Positions 61,560-64,000 of a stretch of DNA of 64,000 bases are shown here, piece by piece. The position numbers were made by a program, and so were the translations under genes. This stretch comes from Deferribacter autotrophicus (GTDB lineage Bacteria; Chrysiogenota; Deferribacteres; Deferribacterales; Deferribacteraceae), in contig NZ_VFJB01000002.1 in NCBI RefSeq assembly GCF_008362905.1, forward strand, positions 57,939 to 121,938, given 5' to 3'. Positions within the stretch are counted from its first letter, which is position 1. Each line of letters starts with the position of its first letter. The notes under the pieces are model-generated. The model saw only the letters and a list, made by a program, of their open reading frames with translations. It had not been told where the DNA came from and searched no databases.

Positions 61560-62297
61560 CTAAACTATATTCTCCTCTGATTTCAGTTTTCTAACACTTT
61601 CTCCGCTAAGTTTTATCTTATGACTGCTATGTACCAATCTGTCAAGTATTGCATCTGCCACAGTGGCATTCTTTAGACAATCATACCAGTTATCAATTGG
61701 TAATTGAGAAGTAACTATTGTTGAATTCACGCCAACTCTATCCTCTATTACTTCTAATAAATCATTAGCTTCATCAGCCTCAAACGCACTGATACCAAAA
61801 TCATCTAAAATGAGAAGATTAAACCTTGCAAGACGGGAAAGCATTTTTATATAATCACCTTCTAACCTTGCCAGTTTTAATTCTTCCATTAATCTGGGAA
61901 CCCTGTAATATCTCGCAGTATAACCATCAAGAATTGCTCTGTTTGCCAGTGCTTGAGCTATATAGCTCTTCCCCGTACCAGTAGGCCCAGTAATAATTAT
62001 GTTCTGTTTTCTTCTCAAATAATCACCTCCTATCAGAGAAGTCATTATACTTTTATTCAATCCCCGTTGAATACCGTAATCGATATCTTCCACCCTTGCC
62101 ATCTTCTCTTTCAGTTTTGCGGCAGCCAAGTTTCTTTTAATCTTTCGATTCAGCCTTTCCGATAGTTCGGCTTGAAGTAACTGAATTAATCTTTCTTCAA
62201 AGGGCATTTCGTTGTAAACTGGGTTTTCTTGTTGTTTGGTAAGTGCAGCACTAAACCCTTTTAAACTTAATTGTGATAAAAGATTATCAAGTTCCAT
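61560..62297 (-). CDS. istB: IstB-type AAA+ transposition helper (IS21)
   Basis: 245 residues. Walker A GPTGTGKSY near 101, Walker B LLILDDFG near 167, sensor STIVTSQLP near 192, and the C-terminal RLVHSSHKIKLSGES typical of IstB. It assembles on target DNA and directs IstA insertion. The start overlaps the istA stop by one base (TAATG). Confidence 0.95.
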   Translation of the reverse strand: MELDNLLSQLSLKGFSAALTKQQENPVYNEMPFEERLIQLLQAELSERLNRKIKRNLAAAKLKEKMARVEDIDYGIQRGLNKSIMTSLIGGDYLRRKQNIIITGPTGTGKSYIAQALANRAILDGYTARYYRVPRLMEELKLARLEGDYIKMLSRLARFNLLILDDFGISAFEADEANDLLEVIEDRVGVNSTIVTSQLPIDNWYDCLKNATVADAILDRLVHSSHKIKLSGESVRKLKSEENIV

Positions 62298-63847
62298 TAC
62301 TTTTCCTCCTTCTCTTCCTTGTAGTATTGTTTACCCCTTATATTCTCATGCTTATTTAAAGGGGTGATATCTTTTTTCGGTCTTTGCTGATAAGATTTGG
62401 TCTTCAAGATAGTTTTTACGCTTTTTACTGTAAACGCTCCTATTGAAATCGCTTTTTGACAGCTTAATTCCAATTCCTTTGCAGAGTATTCATCGGATAA
62501 TTTTAATATCGCAATACAGGTTCTATAAGCATTTACAGGGTGATTCCTTGATTCCATTATCATTTTCATCAACTTAGTCGTATTTAAGCCTATTTTAGAT
62601 GCCCAAAAAAATATTCTTTTTGGACTCCATCTTTCTTTACTCAATACGTGGTTAGGTGGCATATGTTCATCCAAAGTAGAAGCTTGACCTTTAATAAATA
62701 ACCTGGGATGAACTGCTATTAATTTACCTTTGAAAAATATTTCTACGGTAGTGTTGGAATACCATACATCAACCTTTGATTTTATATATTGATAAGGAAC
62801 AGAATAATAATTACCTGCAACTTCCACATGATAATCTAAATGAACCGTTCGTAATAAGTGCTCTCTATATTGGTAACGCTTCTTAGGTAATGGTAGCAAT
62901 TCTTGACGCTCTAACTCCTCTAACAGCTCAAACCTACTCTTACCTATACCCCTTATCTTTTTTTCATTGTATTGCTCCATAAGAGGCTTTATAACAGCAT
63001 TTATCTCTTCTACTCCGTAAAACACCCTATTCCTCAATTTGGCTAATATCCAGCGCTGTATCCCCTGAACTGCCTGCTCCACTTTCGCTTTATCCTTTGG
63101 ATGGTTAGGTCTAGCTGGAATTATTACTGTATTGTAATATCTTGCCATATCTAAATAGCTGGAATTCAATTCAAGGGTTTCTCGAGTATTCTTTATTACT
63201 GCTGATTTTAAATTATCAGGAATTATTTGTCTCGGAACTCCTCCAAAATATTCAAAAGCCAACGTATGAGACAATATAAACGAAGACTGCTTTTGATTAG
63301 GAGTCGCATGAACAAATACCGCACCCGAGGCTCCAAGTACTGCTACAAATATTTGAACTGCTTTCTCCTCTCCTGTACTTACATCAACCATATTCATCGT
63401 TAATCCTGAATAATCAACAAACATCGTCTCCCCAGCATAATATATCTGACGCATTGTAGGGGATAGTCTTTGAATATAATCTTGGCAATATTTCTTAAAC
63501 TGAGTATAGTTGTAACCTTCCGGATGTCTTTCTTTGTATTCCTGCCATAATAGTAACCATGTGACACCTTTTTTGCGTATCTCTTCAGCTATGTATGCAA
63601 AATCAGGTAATGGACGGTTGTTTCTTGACTTTGCTTTACGCTCTGGGAATAGCTTATCTTCAAGCTCATTATCCAAAAGCTTTAGCCCTTCTTCTATCGA
63701 TAATCCCGTTATTTGAAAACGTGTACAGTAATCTAATACCGTTGATTTGGGAACTCCTAAAGAACGGCTAATTGCCCGATACGATAACTTATTTTGAAAT
63801 CTTAAACGTAAAACATCTTTTACCATAGCCATAGCTAACCTCTTCAT
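62297..63847 (-). CDS. istA: IstA-type DDE transposase (IS21)
   Basis: 516 residues. N-terminal helix-turn-helix (LSYRAISRSLGVPKSTVLDYC near 19-39), and the RNase H-like DDE core with first Asp in FVDYSGLTMN near 149, second in IIPDNLKSAV near 208 and Glu in KDKAKVEQAVQG near 252. The C-terminal beta-barrel DNA-binding domain follows (YHVEVAGNYYSVPYQYI near 335). No stop or frameshift; probably active. Confidence 0.95.
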   Translation of the reverse strand: MKRLAMAMVKDVLRLRFQNKLSYRAISRSLGVPKSTVLDYCTRFQITGLSIEEGLKLLDNELEDKLFPERKAKSRNNRPLPDFAYIAEEIRKKGVTWLLLWQEYKERHPEGYNYTQFKKYCQDYIQRLSPTMRQIYYAGETMFVDYSGLTMNMVDVSTGEEKAVQIFVAVLGASGAVFVHATPNQKQSSFILSHTLAFEYFGGVPRQIIPDNLKSAVIKNTRETLELNSSYLDMARYYNTVIIPARPNHPKDKAKVEQAVQGIQRWILAKLRNRVFYGVEEINAVIKPLMEQYNEKKIRGIGKSRFELLEELERQELLPLPKKRYQYREHLLRTVHLDYHVEVAGNYYSVPYQYIKSKVDVWYSNTTVEIFFKGKLIAVHPRLFIKGQASTLDEHMPPNHVLSKERWSPKRIFFWASKIGLNTTKLMKMIMESRNHPVNAYRTCIAILKLSDEYSAKELELSCQKAISIGAFTVKSVKTILKTKSYQQRPKKDITPLNKHENIRGKQYYKEEKEEK

Positions 63848-63906
63848 TTTTACTCCCCCTTTGTTTACTTTATGGGGAGTTTAGAGGTTAGTTTCGCTTA
63901 ACTCAA

Positions 63907-64000
63907 GGTGTCCGAATAGTAGCGCTATGGTGTCCGAATGTTTCCGATACGGTGTCCGAATAAAAACGATATCACTGTCCGAATGTCAGCGATACAGGCA
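63907..64000. repeat. right-end transposase-binding repeats of the IS21 element
   Basis: Four units in inverted orientation with core GTGTCCGAAT or CTGTCCGAAT (near 63908, 63931, 63952 and 63977), each followed by a (c/g)GATA-type half. The last unit ends in the terminal GATACAGGCA at the final base of the window. Confidence 0.8.

Larger units (their letters stand above)
61449..64000. mobile_element. IS21-family insertion sequence, apparently complete
   Basis: The left end begins TGCCCGTATCGCTTTATTCG at 61449; the right end, read inward on the minus strand from 64000, begins TGCCTGTATCGCTGACATTC. These are imperfect terminal inverted repeats starting with TG, as in IS21. Between them are istA and istB, both intact. 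Length 2552 bases if the right end is base 64000. The right-hand target duplication lies outside the window, so the insertion site cannot be confirmed. Confidence 0.88.

Overview
The window is low-GC DNA from a Gram-negative (diderm) anaerobe, probably a thermophile-like lineage such as the Deferribacteres. That placement is an inference. It rests on the base composition, an LPS-export lipoprotein (LptE-like) between leuS and holA, a sigma-E envelope-stress operon, a multihaem c-type cytochrome, a tungsten/molybdenum aldehyde oxidoreductase, an SfrAB-like NADPH:acceptor oxidoreductase, rubrerythrin with a Fur/PerR regulator, and a PLP-lysine-less IscS of archaeal type. No 16S rRNA or other decisive marker lies in the window.

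Layout. 0-8 kb: end of a c-type cytochrome gene, a histidine kinase/response regulator pair divergent from an MFS transporter, then a moeA - pseudouridine synthase - ferredoxin - aldehyde ferredoxin oxidoreductase operon. 8-12.3 kb: hflX, which has no standard start codon, a small ORF, a cluster of palindromic repeats, a FmdB-type zinc ribbon, and a complete IS110-family (IS1111-like) element with 20-bp inverted repeats and a structured non-coding end. 12.3-20.2 kb: sfrBA-like operon, a decayed gene, then a TPP riboswitch with terminator in front of thiC-thiE-thiL. 20-30.4 kb: an FAD/NAD oxidoreductase, proline catabolism (P5C dehydrogenase and proline dehydrogenase), a complete branched-chain-type ABC transporter and a divergent XRE-cupin regulator. 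30.4-37 kb: degP - rseB-like - anti-sigma - rpoE operon with its own sigma-E-type promoter, tRNA-Ser(GGA), 4.5S RNA, ppiD. 37.2-46.4 kb: a 36-residue rubredoxin-like protein, nfu - iscU - iscS-like, a long leftward housekeeping and signalling array (RodZ-like, TPR lipoprotein, coaX, birA, a response regulator, GAF-HD-GYP), a polytopic membrane protein and fur. 46.6-54.4 kb: rubrerythrin, leuS-lptE-holA, a second repeat cluster, sfsA, an alanine/Na+ symporter and a lytic transglycosylase. 54.5-61.3 kb: a second full Liv-type ABC transporter beside trans-3-hydroxy-L-proline dehydratase and a mu-crystallin-type reductase. 61.4-64 kb: an IS21-family element whose outer end falls on the last base of the window.

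How the genes fit together. Each Liv transporter sits next to imino-acid catabolic genes. The 60-kb pair would convert trans-3-hydroxy-L-proline to proline through pyrroline-2-carboxylate, and the 23-kb pair would oxidise proline to glutamate. The strongest leads for new biology are the IscS-like protein with asparagine at the PLP-lysine position beside iscU and nfu, the predicted guide-RNA region of the IS1111-like element, the AUA start of hflX, and a family of variable-stem palindromes placed over gene ends.
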